A DNA stretch of 64,000 nucleotides. Source: Alphaproteobacteria bacterium. Lineage in GTDB: Bacteria; Pseudomonadota; Alphaproteobacteria; Reyranellales; Reyranellaceae. Every line of letters starts with the position of its first letter. The first letter of the stretch is position 1. The translations under genes and the position numbers were made by a program. Below the pieces are notes generated by a model. The model did no database searches. It was not told where the DNA came from and worked only from the letters and a program-made list of their open reading frames with translations. Positions 41,814 through 51,125 of this stretch are shown in pieces. Location of the stretch: positions 26,948 through 90,947 of the forward strand of contig VGCZ01000022.1 in the NCBI GenBank assembly GCA_016869975.1, written 5' to 3'.

Positions 41814-42789
41814 CCGCACGCGCGTCGAGGAAACAGGCCTTGAGATGGTTCTCGCCCACCGCCTCGAGCGGCGGGCGTTCGTCGTGACAGCGCTGCGTGG
41901 CCATGCGGCAGCGCGCGGCGAAGGCGCAGCCCAGCGGCAGCTGCGCCAGGTTCGGCGGCTGGCCTTCGATCGGCACCAGGCGCTGGCGCGTGTCGCCGTC
42001 GAGCCGGGGGATCGAGGCCATCAGCCCCTGGGTGTAGGGATGCCGCGGGAACTTGTAGAGGATGCGCGCCGGGGCCGTCTCGACGATGCGTCCGCCATAC
42101 ATCACCACGACGCGGTCGGCGTAGCGGGCCACGACGCCCAAATCGTGGGTGATCAGAATCAGGGCCGAGCCGGCCTCGCGCGCCTGGCTCTTCAGCAGAT
42201 CGAGGATCTGCGCCTGCACCGTGACGTCGAGCGCCGTGGTCGGCTCGTCGGCGACGATCAGCTTGGGCTGGCAGGCCAGCGCCATGGCGATCATGGCGCG
42301 CTGGCGCATGCCGCCGGAGAACTGATGCGGCCAGGCGCCGACGCGGGCGGCGGCGTCGGGGATGCGCACGCGGCCCAGCAGCTCCTTGGCCTTGTCGATC
42401 GCCACGGTCCACGGCGCCTTGCGGTGCAGGTTGATCGGCTCGCCGATCTGCTTGCCGATGGTCAGCGCCGGATTGAGCGAGCTCATCGGCTCCTGGAAGA
42501 TCATGGCGATCTTGTCGCCGCGGATGGCGCGGATGCCGACGTCGTCGAGCTTCAGGAGGTCGACGCCGTCAAAGATCACCTCGCCCCGCTCGATCTTGCC
42601 GGGCGGGTTGGGGATCAGGCGCAGGATGGAGAGCGCGGTGACGCTCTTGCCCGAGCCCGACTCGCCAACGATCGCCACCGTCTCGCCGGCGGCGACGTCG
42701 AAGGACACCGAATCGACGGCGGTGACGATGCCGCCGTCGGTCCGGAAACGCGTTGTCAGGTCGCGGACCTGGAGGAGAGGTTCAGCCAC
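41800..42789 (-). CDS. dppD: Oligopeptide/dipeptide ABC transporter ATPase (DppD type)
   Basis: First ATPase subunit, 329 residues. Walker A GESGSGKS, signature [15 protein letters not shown], Walker [13 protein letters not shown] and the C-terminal [20 protein letters not shown] oligopeptide domain. The start is GTG 42789, eight bases after the binding-protein stop codon. With DppF it makes the usual heterodimeric motor of DppBCDF systems. Confidence 0.95.
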   Translation of the reverse strand: MAEPLLQVRDLTTRFRTDGGIVTAVDSVSFDVAAGETVAIVGESGSGKSVTALSILRLIPNPPGKIERGEVIFDGVDLLKLDDVGIRAIRGDKIAMIFQEPMSSLNPALTIGKQIGEPINLHRKAPWTVAIDKAKELLGRVRIPDAAARVGAWPHQFSGGMRQRAMIAMALACQPKLIVADEPTTALDVTVQAQILDLLKSQAREAGSALILITHDLGVVARYADRVVVMYGGRIVETAPARILYKFPRHPYTQGLMASIPRLDGDTRQRLVPIEGQPPNLAQLPLGCAFAARCRMATQRCHDERPPLEAVGENHLKACFLDARADAHA

Positions 42790-42796
42790 GGTACGC

Positions 42797-44494
42797 TTAG
42801 TAGCCCAGCTTCTTCTTCAGGTCCTGGTCGATCCAGATCCGGGCGTAGATCGGGCCAGGGCGCACCGCGCCAGCGCGCAGCTCGCCACCGTAGTTCTTAA
42901 CCCACGGCCACCACGCCGAATAGACATAGGGCGTCGGCATCCAGATGTACGGCGCCTTGTCGAGGATCTCGCGCGTCATCTCCTTGAGCATGACCTGACG
43001 CTTGGACTCGTCGCGCGTACGATAGACCTCGTCCATGCGCGCGTCGAAGGCCTTGTCCGACCAGCCCGACGGGTTCCATTGCTGGCCCGTCGTGAAGCTC
43101 TTGCGGATCGTGGTCGTCGGGTTGGTGTGGCCGTTGTTCATGAAGTAGCCGGCCGTCATCTTGCGCGATGTCATCGCCGAGAGGAACGCGGCGTACTCCA
43201 TTGGCTGGATCTCGATCTTCACGCCCACCTGCTCGAGGTAGGCAGCGATCAGCGGCAGCAGGTCCATGTGATCCGGGCTGCAGGCGCAGACCTGAACCTT
43301 GAAGCTGAAGCCGTTGGGATAGCCGGCGTCGGCCAGCATCTTCTTGGCCTTGGCCGGGTTGTAGGTGAACAGCTCCTTCACCGAGTCAGGCATGGATTCG
43401 AGCGGCTCGAAGTAGCCCACGTAGTCCGGATGCATGGGATAGGCGAAGAGCTCGGCGTGGCCGTTGTAGTAGGCCTTGACGATCTCCTGCTTGTTGACCG
43501 CCATGTTCAGCGCGCGCCGCACGCGCACATCGTCGAACGGCTTCTGGTCGACCTGGAAGGCCATGAAGGTGCCGGACTGGTTGAGCCAGCGGTTCCACTG
43601 CAGCTGCGGCGCACTCTTCTTCAGGCTCTCGACATTCTGCCAGCGGATCGCCTCCAGCATGTCGAGCTTGCCGGTACGCAGGGCGGCGATCCAAGTCGCC
43701 TCGTCCTTGATCGTGCGGTAAACCACCTTGTCGAGATAGGGCAGCTGGTACTGCTTGCCGCCGATGGTCTCCTTGTCCCAGTACGCGGGGTTGCGCGTGT
43801 AGGTGTTGGAGTTGCCCTGCACGAAATCGCTGAGCTGGAAGGGGCCGGTGCCGACCACGTTCTTCCAGTTGGTGGCGCCGGCGTCGACGACCTCCTTGGG
43901 CGTGATCACCGAGAAGTAGCCCCAGCCAAACCGGTAGTCCCACTCCGCGAAGTAGTCCTTGAAGGTGAAGACGACCGTGTGCTTGTCGGTCGCCTCGACC
44001 TTCTCGACATGCGCGAAGTAGTCCTTGATCCGCCGTGGGCTGCTGTTCAGACGCTCGTAGCTGAACACCACGTCGTCGGCGACGAACTCGCGCGCCTTCA
44101 TCACGCCGGGCTTCTCCGGAAACATGATGCCCTTGCGCAGCTTGATCTCGACCCGGGGTGGATTCTCCTTCCACTCCCAGCTCTCGGCCAGCTCGCCCCG
44201 CAGGGCGTCGCTCGACAGCCAGGCGTCGGGGATGAACGAATGCTTGCCGCCGTTGCGCTTGGCCTTGGACAGGTCGCCGGCGAACAGCTGCTCGTAGAAC
44301 ATGCCGGTGTCGTGGTTCAGCTTCCAGTTCCAGTCGTGCGGATCCCACGACAGCGCCGAGAGCGTGATGTAGACCGTGCCGACCTCCAGCGTGCCGCCGT
44401 ACTTCGGCGCTGTGCTTTCGGCCAGCGCCGATCCCGCCGCCAGCGTGAGCGCCGTCGCGCCCGCCAGCATGGTACGTCTCAGTGCCTTGATCAT
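42797..44494 (-). CDS. Peptide-type ABC transporter substrate-binding protein 1 (SBP_bac_5)
   Basis: Periplasmic binding protein of the DppA/OppA class, 565 residues, with signal peptide MIKALRRTMLAGATALTLAA and cleavage near GSALAE. Core motifs include RVEIKLRKGIMFPEKPGVMK, VVGTGPFQLSDFVQGNS and FDDVRVRRALNMAVNKQEIV. It is a close paralog of the protein at 46276-47985, sharing long identical stretches such as GGTLEVGTVYITLSAL. GGAGG precedes the ATG. The two copies flank a D-aminoacylase gene, suggesting two related ligands for one permease. Confidence 0.93.
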   Translation of the reverse strand: MIKALRRTMLAGATALTLAAGSALAESTAPKYGGTLEVGTVYITLSALSWDPHDWNWKLNHDTGMFYEQLFAGDLSKAKRNGGKHSFIPDAWLSSDALRGELAESWEWKENPPRVEIKLRKGIMFPEKPGVMKAREFVADDVVFSYERLNSSPRRIKDYFAHVEKVEATDKHTVVFTFKDYFAEWDYRFGWGYFSVITPKEVVDAGATNWKNVVGTGPFQLSDFVQGNSNTYTRNPAYWDKETIGGKQYQLPYLDKVVYRTIKDEATWIAALRTGKLDMLEAIRWQNVESLKKSAPQLQWNRWLNQSGTFMAFQVDQKPFDDVRVRRALNMAVNKQEIVKAYYNGHAELFAYPMHPDYVGYFEPLESMPDSVKELFTYNPAKAKKMLADAGYPNGFSFKVQVCACSPDHMDLLPLIAAYLEQVGVKIEIQPMEYAAFLSAMTSRKMTAGYFMNNGHTNPTTTIRKSFTTGQQWNPSGWSDKAFDARMDEVYRTRDESKRQVMLKEMTREILDKAPYIWMPTPYVYSAWWPWVKNYGGELRAGAVRPGPIYARIWIDQDLKKKLGY

Positions 44495-44592
44495 CGCGTC
44501 CTCCGTCTCATGTCGATTGCCCCGACGCCACCGACGCAGGGGAACGTTTGCCGCGCAATGTTACCGGCGGGTACGCTTCCGCGCCGCGTCTC

Positions 44593-46251
44593 TCAGGCTC
44601 CATGCCGCAACACGCGGCCAGCGCGCGTGCCCGTCAGTTCGCCATCGAGCACATTGACCGCGCCGTTCACCAAGGTCGCCTTGTAGCCGGTCGACTTCTG
44701 GATGAAGCGCGCCGCGCCGCCGGGGAAATCACTGACCAGCTCCGGCTGGAGCTCGGCGACCTTGCCGGCGTCGAACACGTTGATATCGGCGCGCATGCCG
44801 ACGGCCAGCGTGCCGCGATCTTTCAGGCCCATCACGCGCGCCGGCATCAAGGTCATGCGCTTGATCGCCTCGCTCATGCTGAAGAAGCCGGTCTCGCGCA
44901 CCCAGTGCGAGAGGATGAAGGTCGCCCATCCGGCGTCCATCACCTGTGTGACATGCGCGCCGGCGTCGCCCAGGCTGGGGAAGCAGTGCGGGCTGCGGAA
45001 CATGTGCGCCAGCGCGTCGAGATTGGGGTTGAACATGCGCAAGGTGAACAGCGCCTTGCCCTTGGTCTCGCGCGCCATGCGCAGGAAGGTCTCGGCCCAG
45101 TGCTCTCCGCGCGCCTGCGCCATGGCGACCAGTGACATCTCCTCGCCGGCTGTGTAGGCCGGGGTCGGACCGTCGCCGAGGTAGAACACCTTTTCTATCG
45201 GAGTACCGAGATTCTGCTTGAAGCCGTTGGTGCGCGCCTCGGCCATCAGGCTGGCATGGAACTCGGGATCGCTCAGCGCCGCGACGCGATCATTCAGCGT
45301 CGGCAGGCGGCGCAGCCGCGACCAGGTCGCGCCGCGCACCGGCAGGCCGGCCTGAAGTCCATAGATCATGCCCGAGGCACGCACCTGCGTGATCGCGGTC
45401 ATGTCGCGGCCGGTACAGAGTTCCTCCAGTGCCGTGCGGCGCTGCTGGGCCATCGCCAGATCGCCGTTGCCGGCGCCGTAGCTGAACAGCACGCGGCCCT
45501 TACCCGAATCGGCGATGGTGCGCAGAACGTCCATATTGGCGCCGACCGCCTGCATCAGCGCGTTGCGCGGCGCCACGACCTTGGCGATGTCCACCAGCTC
45601 GATCGGATCGGCGAAGGTGCCGGGGATCGCGCGGCCGTCGGGCAGCTTGTGCTCGGCGAAGCGGTTGGTCGAGAAGCCGACGGCGCCGCGGTCGATCGAC
45701 TTGGCAACCACGTCGGCCATCTGGCGGCGCTCCTCCGGCGTCGCCTGCTCCTCGACCGCGCGCTCGCCCATGACGTAGAAGCGCACCGCGCTGTGGCCGA
45801 CTAGGCCGGCGATGTTGATGCCGGGCTTCAAGGTCTCGATGGCGTCGAGATAGCCGCCGTAGTCCTCCCAGCTCCACGGCAGGCCGGTGAGGATGGCGTG
45901 CCGGGGAATGTCCTCGACCGTCTCCATCATGCCGGCGAGCAGTTCCTTGTCGTGGGGCTTCACCGGCGCGAAGGTCACGCCGCAATTGCCCATCAGCGCC
46001 GTGGTGACGCCGTGCCAGCTCACCGGCGTGCAGTCCGGATCCCAGCCGATCTGCGCGTCGAGATGGGTGTGGATGTCGATGAAGCCGGGGGTGACGGTCA
46101 TCCCCCCGGCGTCGATCTCGCGCTTGCCCTTGCCGTCCACCGCGCCCACGGCGGCGATCTTGCCGTCCTGGATGGCGACGTCGCCGCGATAGGGATCGCC
46201 GCCGGTGCCGTCGACGATCTCGCCGCCGCGGATCACGATGTCATGCGCCAT
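44593..46251 (-). CDS. N-acyl-D-amino-acid deacylase (D-aminoacylase)
   Basis: Metal-dependent amidohydrolase that releases D-amino acids from N-acyl or related D-linked substrates. It has 552 residues. The TIM-barrel metal ligands start with H61-x-H63 in FIDIHTHLDAQ, and GNCGVTFAP contains the Cys (about residue 90) that binds metal in D-aminoacylases. The C-terminal VGMRADINVFDAGKV is typical. The ATG at 46251 follows AAGGAGA; the in-frame GTG at 46257 is less likely. It has no signal peptide, so it acts in the cytoplasm on imported material. It sits between the two paralogous binding-protein genes. Confidence 0.93.
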   Translation of the reverse strand: MAHDIVIRGGEIVDGTGGDPYRGDVAIQDGKIAAVGAVDGKGKREIDAGGMTVTPGFIDIHTHLDAQIGWDPDCTPVSWHGVTTALMGNCGVTFAPVKPHDKELLAGMMETVEDIPRHAILTGLPWSWEDYGGYLDAIETLKPGINIAGLVGHSAVRFYVMGERAVEEQATPEERRQMADVVAKSIDRGAVGFSTNRFAEHKLPDGRAIPGTFADPIELVDIAKVVAPRNALMQAVGANMDVLRTIADSGKGRVLFSYGAGNGDLAMAQQRRTALEELCTGRDMTAITQVRASGMIYGLQAGLPVRGATWSRLRRLPTLNDRVAALSDPEFHASLMAEARTNGFKQNLGTPIEKVFYLGDGPTPAYTAGEEMSLVAMAQARGEHWAETFLRMARETKGKALFTLRMFNPNLDALAHMFRSPHCFPSLGDAGAHVTQVMDAGWATFILSHWVRETGFFSMSEAIKRMTLMPARVMGLKDRGTLAVGMRADINVFDAGKVAELQPELVSDFPGGAARFIQKSTGYKATLVNGAVNVLDGELTGTRAGRVLRHGA

Positions 46252-46275
46252 GATCACTCTCCTTCGATTGGGCGA

Positions 46276-47985
46276 TCAGAAGCCCATCTTCTTCTTCATG
46301 TCCTGGTCGAGCCAGATGCGGGCGTAGATCGGCCCCGGCCGCACCGCGCCGACGCGCAGCTCGCCACCGTAGTTCTTCACCCACGGCCACCACGCCGTGT
46401 AGACGTAGGGAATCGGCATCCACACATAGGGTGCCTGGTCGAGGATCTCGCGCGTCAGCTCGCGCAGCATCCTGATGCGTACCGCCTCGTCCTTCTGACG
46501 GAAGACCAGCTCCATCCTCTCGTCGTACTTGGGATCGGTATAGCCGGCCGGGTTCCACATCTCGCCTGTGATGAAGCTCTTGTGGATGGTGCGCGTGGGA
46601 TTGACGTGGCCGGAGTTCATGAAATAGGCCGGCGCGTGCGTGCGCGAAGTCATCGCGCCCAGGAACGCGCCGTACTCCATTGGCTGGATCTCGAGCTTCA
46701 CGCCAACCTGCTCATAGTAGGCCGCGACCAGCGGCAGCAGGTCCATATGGTCGGGACTGCAGGCGCAGACCTGCACCTTGGTCGTGAAGCCCTTGGGATA
46801 GCCGGCCTCGGCCAGTAGCTTCTTCGCCTTCTCGGGATTGTACGTGAACAGCTCCTTCACCGAATCCGGCATGGACTCGAGCGGCTCGAAATACGGGCCG
46901 TAGTCGGGATGCTGCGGATAGGCGAAGAGCTCGGCGTGGCCGTTGTAGTAGGCCTTGACGATCTCCTGCTTGTTGACCGCCATGTTAAGCGCGCGGCGCA
47001 CGCGGATATCCTTGAACGGGCCGTCGACATCCATGCGCATGGCCATGAAGGTGCCGGACTGGTTCAGCCAGCGATTCCATTGTAGCTGCGGCGAGCTCTT
47101 CTTCAGGCTGTCGACGTTCTGCCAGCGGATGGCTTCGAGGATGTCGAGCTTGCCGGTGCGCAGCGACGCGATCCACGTCGCCTCGTCCTTGATCGTGCGG
47201 TAGACCACTTTATCGAGGAACGGCACCTTGTACTCGGTACCGCCGATCGTCTCGCGGCCCCAGTAGATCGCGTTCTTGGTGTAGGTGTTGGAATTGCCCT
47301 GCACGAAATCGGTGAGCTGGAAGGGCCCGGTTCCGACCGCGTTCCTCCAGTTGGTGGCGCCAGCGTCGACCATCTCTTTGGCGTAGATCGGCGAGTAGTA
47401 CCCCCAGCCGAAGCGGTAATCCCACTCAGCGTGGAAATACTTCATGTGGAAGACGACGGTGTGCTTGTCCGGTGTCTCGACCTTCTCGACGTGGTTGAAA
47501 TAGCCCTTCTGTTGCTTCGGGCTGCTGATCAGCCGGTTGAAGCTGTAAGCGACGTCGGCCGAGGTGAACTCTCGGCTCTCCATCACGCCGGGCTTGGCCG
47601 GAAACATCACGCCTTTGCGCAGCTTGATCTCGACGCGCAGCGGGTCGTCCTTCCACGCCCAGCTCTCGGCCAGCTCGCCCTTGATGGCGTCCTGGGCGAG
47701 ATAGCCGTCGGCGACGAAGGCCTGTTTGCCGCCGTTGCGCCGTGCCTTGCTCAGATCGCCGACAAAGAGCTGCTCGAGATAGCTGCCGGTGTCGTGGTTG
47801 AGCTTCCAGTTCCAGTCGTGCGGATCAAACGACAACGCGGACAAGGTGATGTAGACGGTGCCGACCTCGAGCGTGCCGCCATATTGCGGCTTGTCCTTGT
47901 TCTCGGCCGCCGCCATGCCGATCCAGGCGCCGGCGGCGAACGTGCCGGCGATCAACGCGTTCTTGAAGCGCTTCCACTCCGTCAT
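46276..47985 (-). CDS. Peptide-type ABC transporter substrate-binding protein 2 (SBP_bac_5)
   Basis: 569-residue paralog of the 42797-44494 protein. Signal sequence NALIAGTFAAGAWIGMAAAE; then GGTLEVGTVYITLSAL, VEIKLRKGVMFPAKPGVM, VGTGPFQLTDFVQGNSNTY and KDIRVRRALNMAVNKQEIVK. Differences cluster in loops (for example NRLISSPKQQKGYFNHVE versus ERLNSSPRRIKDYFAHVE), consistent with related but not identical ligands. GGGAGG precedes the ATG. It follows dppC by 52 bases and heads the soluble half of the operon. Confidence 0.93.
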   Translation of the reverse strand: MTEWKRFKNALIAGTFAAGAWIGMAAAENKDKPQYGGTLEVGTVYITLSALSFDPHDWNWKLNHDTGSYLEQLFVGDLSKARRNGGKQAFVADGYLAQDAIKGELAESWAWKDDPLRVEIKLRKGVMFPAKPGVMESREFTSADVAYSFNRLISSPKQQKGYFNHVEKVETPDKHTVVFHMKYFHAEWDYRFGWGYYSPIYAKEMVDAGATNWRNAVGTGPFQLTDFVQGNSNTYTKNAIYWGRETIGGTEYKVPFLDKVVYRTIKDEATWIASLRTGKLDILEAIRWQNVDSLKKSSPQLQWNRWLNQSGTFMAMRMDVDGPFKDIRVRRALNMAVNKQEIVKAYYNGHAELFAYPQHPDYGPYFEPLESMPDSVKELFTYNPEKAKKLLAEAGYPKGFTTKVQVCACSPDHMDLLPLVAAYYEQVGVKLEIQPMEYGAFLGAMTSRTHAPAYFMNSGHVNPTRTIHKSFITGEMWNPAGYTDPKYDERMELVFRQKDEAVRIRMLRELTREILDQAPYVWMPIPYVYTAWWPWVKNYGGELRVGAVRPGPIYARIWLDQDMKKKMGF

Positions 47986-48037
47986 GACATCCTCCCTGTG
48001 GTCGGATCCGGGCGCACTCCTCCTATGGGCGGTCGCC

Positions 48038-48940
48038 TTAACGCGATCCGCGCATGCGGGGGTCGAGCAGGTCGCGCAACGCGTCGCCGAAGACGGAGAT
48101 CGCGTAGACGACGACGGTCAGGCAGAGACCCGGCGCCAGAGCGAGCCAGGGTCCCTGATACATGTAGGCGCGGCCCGAGCCGGAGAGCATGCCGCCCCAG
48201 GTCGGCGCCGGCGGCGGCACGCCGAAGCCGAGGAACGACAGGCCCGACTCGGCGAGGATCGCCACCGCGACGCGGTTGGTGAACAGGATGATGACTGGCG
48301 CCATGACGTTGGGCAACACGTGGCGCCACAGGATGCGGGCGGTCTTGGCGCCGGTCGACTTGGCGGCGTGCACGTACATGTTCTCGCGCACCGAGACGAC
48401 CGCGCCGCGCACGATGCGCGAGCCGGCTATACCCAGCGCGAGGCCCAGCACGACGATGATCTGCGGCATGCCGGGGCCGACAACCGAGACCACCACGATC
48501 AGCACGATCAGCTCGGGGAAGCTCATCCAGGCGTCGACGAAGCGCTGCACTACCATGTCGAACTTGCCGCCGAGATAGCCGGTCAGCACGCCGAGCACGA
48601 TCGAGATCACGGTGGCCAGGCCGGCGGCGCAGAAGCCGATGATCACCGAAAGCTGCGCGCCGTAGAGGCATCGCGAGAGCATGTCGCGGCCTGAATGATC
48701 GGTGCCGAAGGGGAAGGCCAGGCTGGGCGGCTTCAGCCGGTTCATCAGGCTGATCTGGTTGTAGCCATAGGGCGCCAGCAGATCGGCGAACAGGCCGCAG
48801 AACAGGAAGACCATGAAGACCACCGCGCCGGCCGCGCCTAGCGGCTTCTCGCGGAACAGGCGGATGACGAAGTCCATGAACGGACCGCGGCGCGGCCTGG
48901 GCTTGGCCTGGGCGAGCGCGGTATCGGCGACGGAGGTCAT
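48038..48940 (-). CDS. dppC: Peptide ABC transporter permease (DppC type)
   Basis: Membrane subunit of 300 residues. An N-terminal helix (GAAGAVVFMVFLFCGLFADL) is followed by five more hydrophobic segments, and the EAA-type cytoplasmic loop is in YVHAAKSTGAKTARILWRHV. FGTDHSGRDMLSRCLYGAQL is the conserved DppC periplasmic block. The start ATG overlaps the dppB stop (ATGA, 48937-48940). Confidence 0.95.
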   Translation of the reverse strand: MTSVADTALAQAKPRPRRGPFMDFVIRLFREKPLGAAGAVVFMVFLFCGLFADLLAPYGYNQISLMNRLKPPSLAFPFGTDHSGRDMLSRCLYGAQLSVIIGFCAAGLATVISIVLGVLTGYLGGKFDMVVQRFVDAWMSFPELIVLIVVVSVVGPGMPQIIVVLGLALGIAGSRIVRGAVVSVRENMYVHAAKSTGAKTARILWRHVLPNVMAPVIILFTNRVAVAILAESGLSFLGFGVPPPAPTWGGMLSGSGRAYMYQGPWLALAPGLCLTVVVYAISVFGDALRDLLDPRMRGSR

Positions 48941-49893
48941 CGATAGCGCACCTTCGGGTCGAGCAACCCGTAACTGAGATCGACGATCAGGTTGATCACC
49001 ATCACCGCTAGGCCGACGACGAGGAAGACGCCGGTGATGATCGGATAGTCGCGCTGGCTGACCGCCTCGAGCAGCAGCAGACCCATGCCGGGGATGACGA
49101 AAATCTGCTCCATGATCACCGCGCCACCGATCAGGATCGGCGCCTGCAGACCGATCAGCGTAACCACAGGGATCAGCGCGTTGCGCAGTGCATGGCGCAT
49201 CACTACAAGCTTCTCGCTGAGGCCCTTGGCCCAGGCGGTGCGCACATAGTCCTGGCGCAGCACCTCCAGCATCATGGTGCGGGTCAGTCGCATGGTGATC
49301 GCCGACAGCGAGCAGCCCAGGATGATCGAGGGCACGATCATCTGGCTGAGGTTCTGGATCGGATCCTGCGTGAACGGCACGAAGCGGATCTGCGGCGACC
49401 AGCCCCACCAGATCGCGGGAAAGACCATGACCAGGGTGCCGAGCCAGAAGCTCGGCACCGCCAGCATCAGGATCGAGAAGGAGCGGGTGACGTAGTCGCC
49501 GGCGGTGTCCTGCCGGATCGCCGAGTAGACGCCGATCGGGATCGCCACGCTGAGCGCGACCAGCAGCGACAGCAGGCCGAGCTCGAAGGTCACCGGCAGG
49601 CGTTGCAGCAGCTGCTCGGTGACCGGCGTGTTCTGCCACAGCGACTTGCCCATGTCGCCGGAGAACAGGATGGCGCCGATCCAATGGAAGTACTGGATGT
49701 ACATCGGCTTATCGAGGCCGAGCGCCGCCTGCAGCGCCTCGCGGTCCTTCTTGCCGGCGCTGATGTCGTTCTGGCTCATCATCAAATCGATGATGTCGCC
49801 GGGAATCAGCCGGACCGTGACGAAGACGATGACGCTGGCGAAGAACAGCGTGGGAATCAGGGCAAGCAGACGGCGCGCGATGTAGGCCTGCAT
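48937..49893 (-). CDS. dppB: Peptide ABC transporter permease (DppB type)
   Basis: Membrane subunit of 318 residues and first gene of the seven-gene transport operon. MQAYIARRLLALIPTLFFAS is the DppB start; six hydrophobic helices follow, with the EAA loop in DYVRTAWAKGLSEKLVVMRH. FVIPGMGLLLLEAVSQRDYP is the family's C-terminal signature. The 127-base gap upstream (49894-50020) contains no recognised operator; the preceding gene on the strand is the AhpD-like selenoprotein candidate. Confidence 0.95.
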   Translation of the reverse strand: MQAYIARRLLALIPTLFFASVIVFVTVRLIPGDIIDLMMSQNDISAGKKDREALQAALGLDKPMYIQYFHWIGAILFSGDMGKSLWQNTPVTEQLLQRLPVTFELGLLSLLVALSVAIPIGVYSAIRQDTAGDYVTRSFSILMLAVPSFWLGTLVMVFPAIWWGWSPQIRFVPFTQDPIQNLSQMIVPSIILGCSLSAITMRLTRTMMLEVLRQDYVRTAWAKGLSEKLVVMRHALRNALIPVVTLIGLQAPILIGGAVIMEQIFVIPGMGLLLLEAVSQRDYPIITGVFLVVGLAVMVINLIVDLSYGLLDPKVRYR

Positions 49894-50020
49894 GTGTCCC
49901 GGTCGTTTCTCGATCCCTAGCGCCGGCGCCTCTTATTCGGGTCGCTCGACATCGGGAAGCCTACGAGGCGCCCGCCGGGGAGTCAAAGTGTCACCGGGCC
50001 TATCAGGCCGGCGTTTCGCA

Positions 50021-51112
50021 TCACGACTTCGCGTCGAGGAACCGGTCGAGCCCGAGCGTGGCGCGCAGATCGGCGACCGCCTCGGCCTTGGGTGGCTCGA
50101 GCGGGATGCCGGTGGCGTCGGCGATGCGGGTGATGCCGTCGAAGCCAGCGATCACCGCGGCGGCGTCGATCATGGCGGCCGGCCCCAGCCGGGCGGCGAC
50201 AGAGTCGCGGGCGGCCGCCAGCGCCGTCGCGTCATCGCCCAGGGCGCGATCGGCGAAGGCGATCAGCACCGCCGATTCGGTGACGCCAGTATTCGTCCGG
50301 CCGTCGGCGACGCCATCGAAACCGTAGTCCTGACCACCATGTTTGCCGCTCGCCCGGAGCAGGACCGTATGGCTGGCGGTTCAATAGACGCATTGGTTCA
50401 GCGCCGCCACGCGCGAGGCCAGCAGCTCGATCTGGGCGTGGCTGACGGCGCGATACTCGCGGCCGAAGTCACGCATCGCCGCCGACGGCAGATACATGAC
50501 CTCGAACATGTCCCACCAATGCATCATCGAGCGCGGCACGAGGCTGAGCGCATGATGCACATAGCCGCCACCGCGCCGGCGCGGCCCGGGATCCGCCTGG
50601 TAGAGGTCGGGGTCTTCGGCCGAGCAATCGTCCGGCAACAGGGTGGCCATCCAGGCCACGCCCGGCTTCGCGCCTGCCGGACGGCGCCGCGAGGGCTCTC
50701 CCGCCTGCGCGTGTGGCAACGGCCACGGCGCGAGGCCGGCGGCGCGCCGGAAGGTGTCGATGGCCACCGTGACCGCGATCACCGACACCAGCTCGACGTA
50801 GCGCTCTTCGCCGAGGCCGGCCTCGATCAGGCCGCGATACCAGGCATGACCAAGACGGCCGGGATCGGTGCGGATGCGGTGGATCGCCTCGATCGCCGAT
50901 GCGGGCAGGACACCCAATGAATCATGGTCGCCCGCGACCATCGATGGCGACAGCGCCGCCTTTCGCGCCGCGCACAGGCGGCAACCGGTGGCATGGCGCG
51001 TCTCGGCCGCGATCGCCACGCGCTCGGCGCCGCTCCACCACGTGCCAGGCGCGCCGATCGCGTCCCAGGCATCGGCCTGGGCGGAGGCGAGGTCGCTGCG
51101 AATCGAGGTCAT
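50021..51112 (-). CDS. AhpD-like peroxidase-related protein with in-frame TGA (candidate selenoprotein)
   Basis: Reading through one TGA (50381-50383), the gene encodes 363 residues with selenocysteine at position 244. The TGA falls at the second redox position of the AhpD/carboxymuconolactone-decarboxylase motif: C241-V-Y-U244-T-A-S-H248, where relatives have CxxCxxxH. The N-terminal half has its own C44-x2-C47 (TGCRLCAAR), so two AhpD-like domains seem present. After the TGA the frame stays open for 119 codons of protein-like sequence (LIAFADRALGDD, AAVIAGFDGITRIADATG). A SECIS-like stem-loop follows the TGA. The start ATG 51112 begins MTSIRSDLASAQ; its ribosome-binding site is weak. The alternative is a nonsense mutation, but the exact motif position argues against it. 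It is 13 bases after a GNAT gene. Confidence 0.8.
50334..50376 (-). promoter_or_regulatory. Bacterial SECIS-like stem-loop
   Basis: On the mRNA, four bases after the TGA, a lower stem CCA(G)CCAU / AUGGUGG with one bulged G leads through an internal loop to an upper stem CUGCUC / GAGCGG (one G-U pair). The apical loop is CGGGC. The loop begins 24 bases after the TGA and has G at its second position, both within the known limits for bacterial SECIS elements. Confidence 0.65.
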
Positions 51113-51125
51113 GGCCCGCAGGCTC

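Noticed and set aside
50381..51112. Reading the AhpD-like gene as simply truncated or a pseudogene
   Set aside because: The TGA replaces exactly one residue of the redox motif, the downstream frame is intact to a normal stop, and a SECIS-like fold follows, so decay is the poorer explanation.
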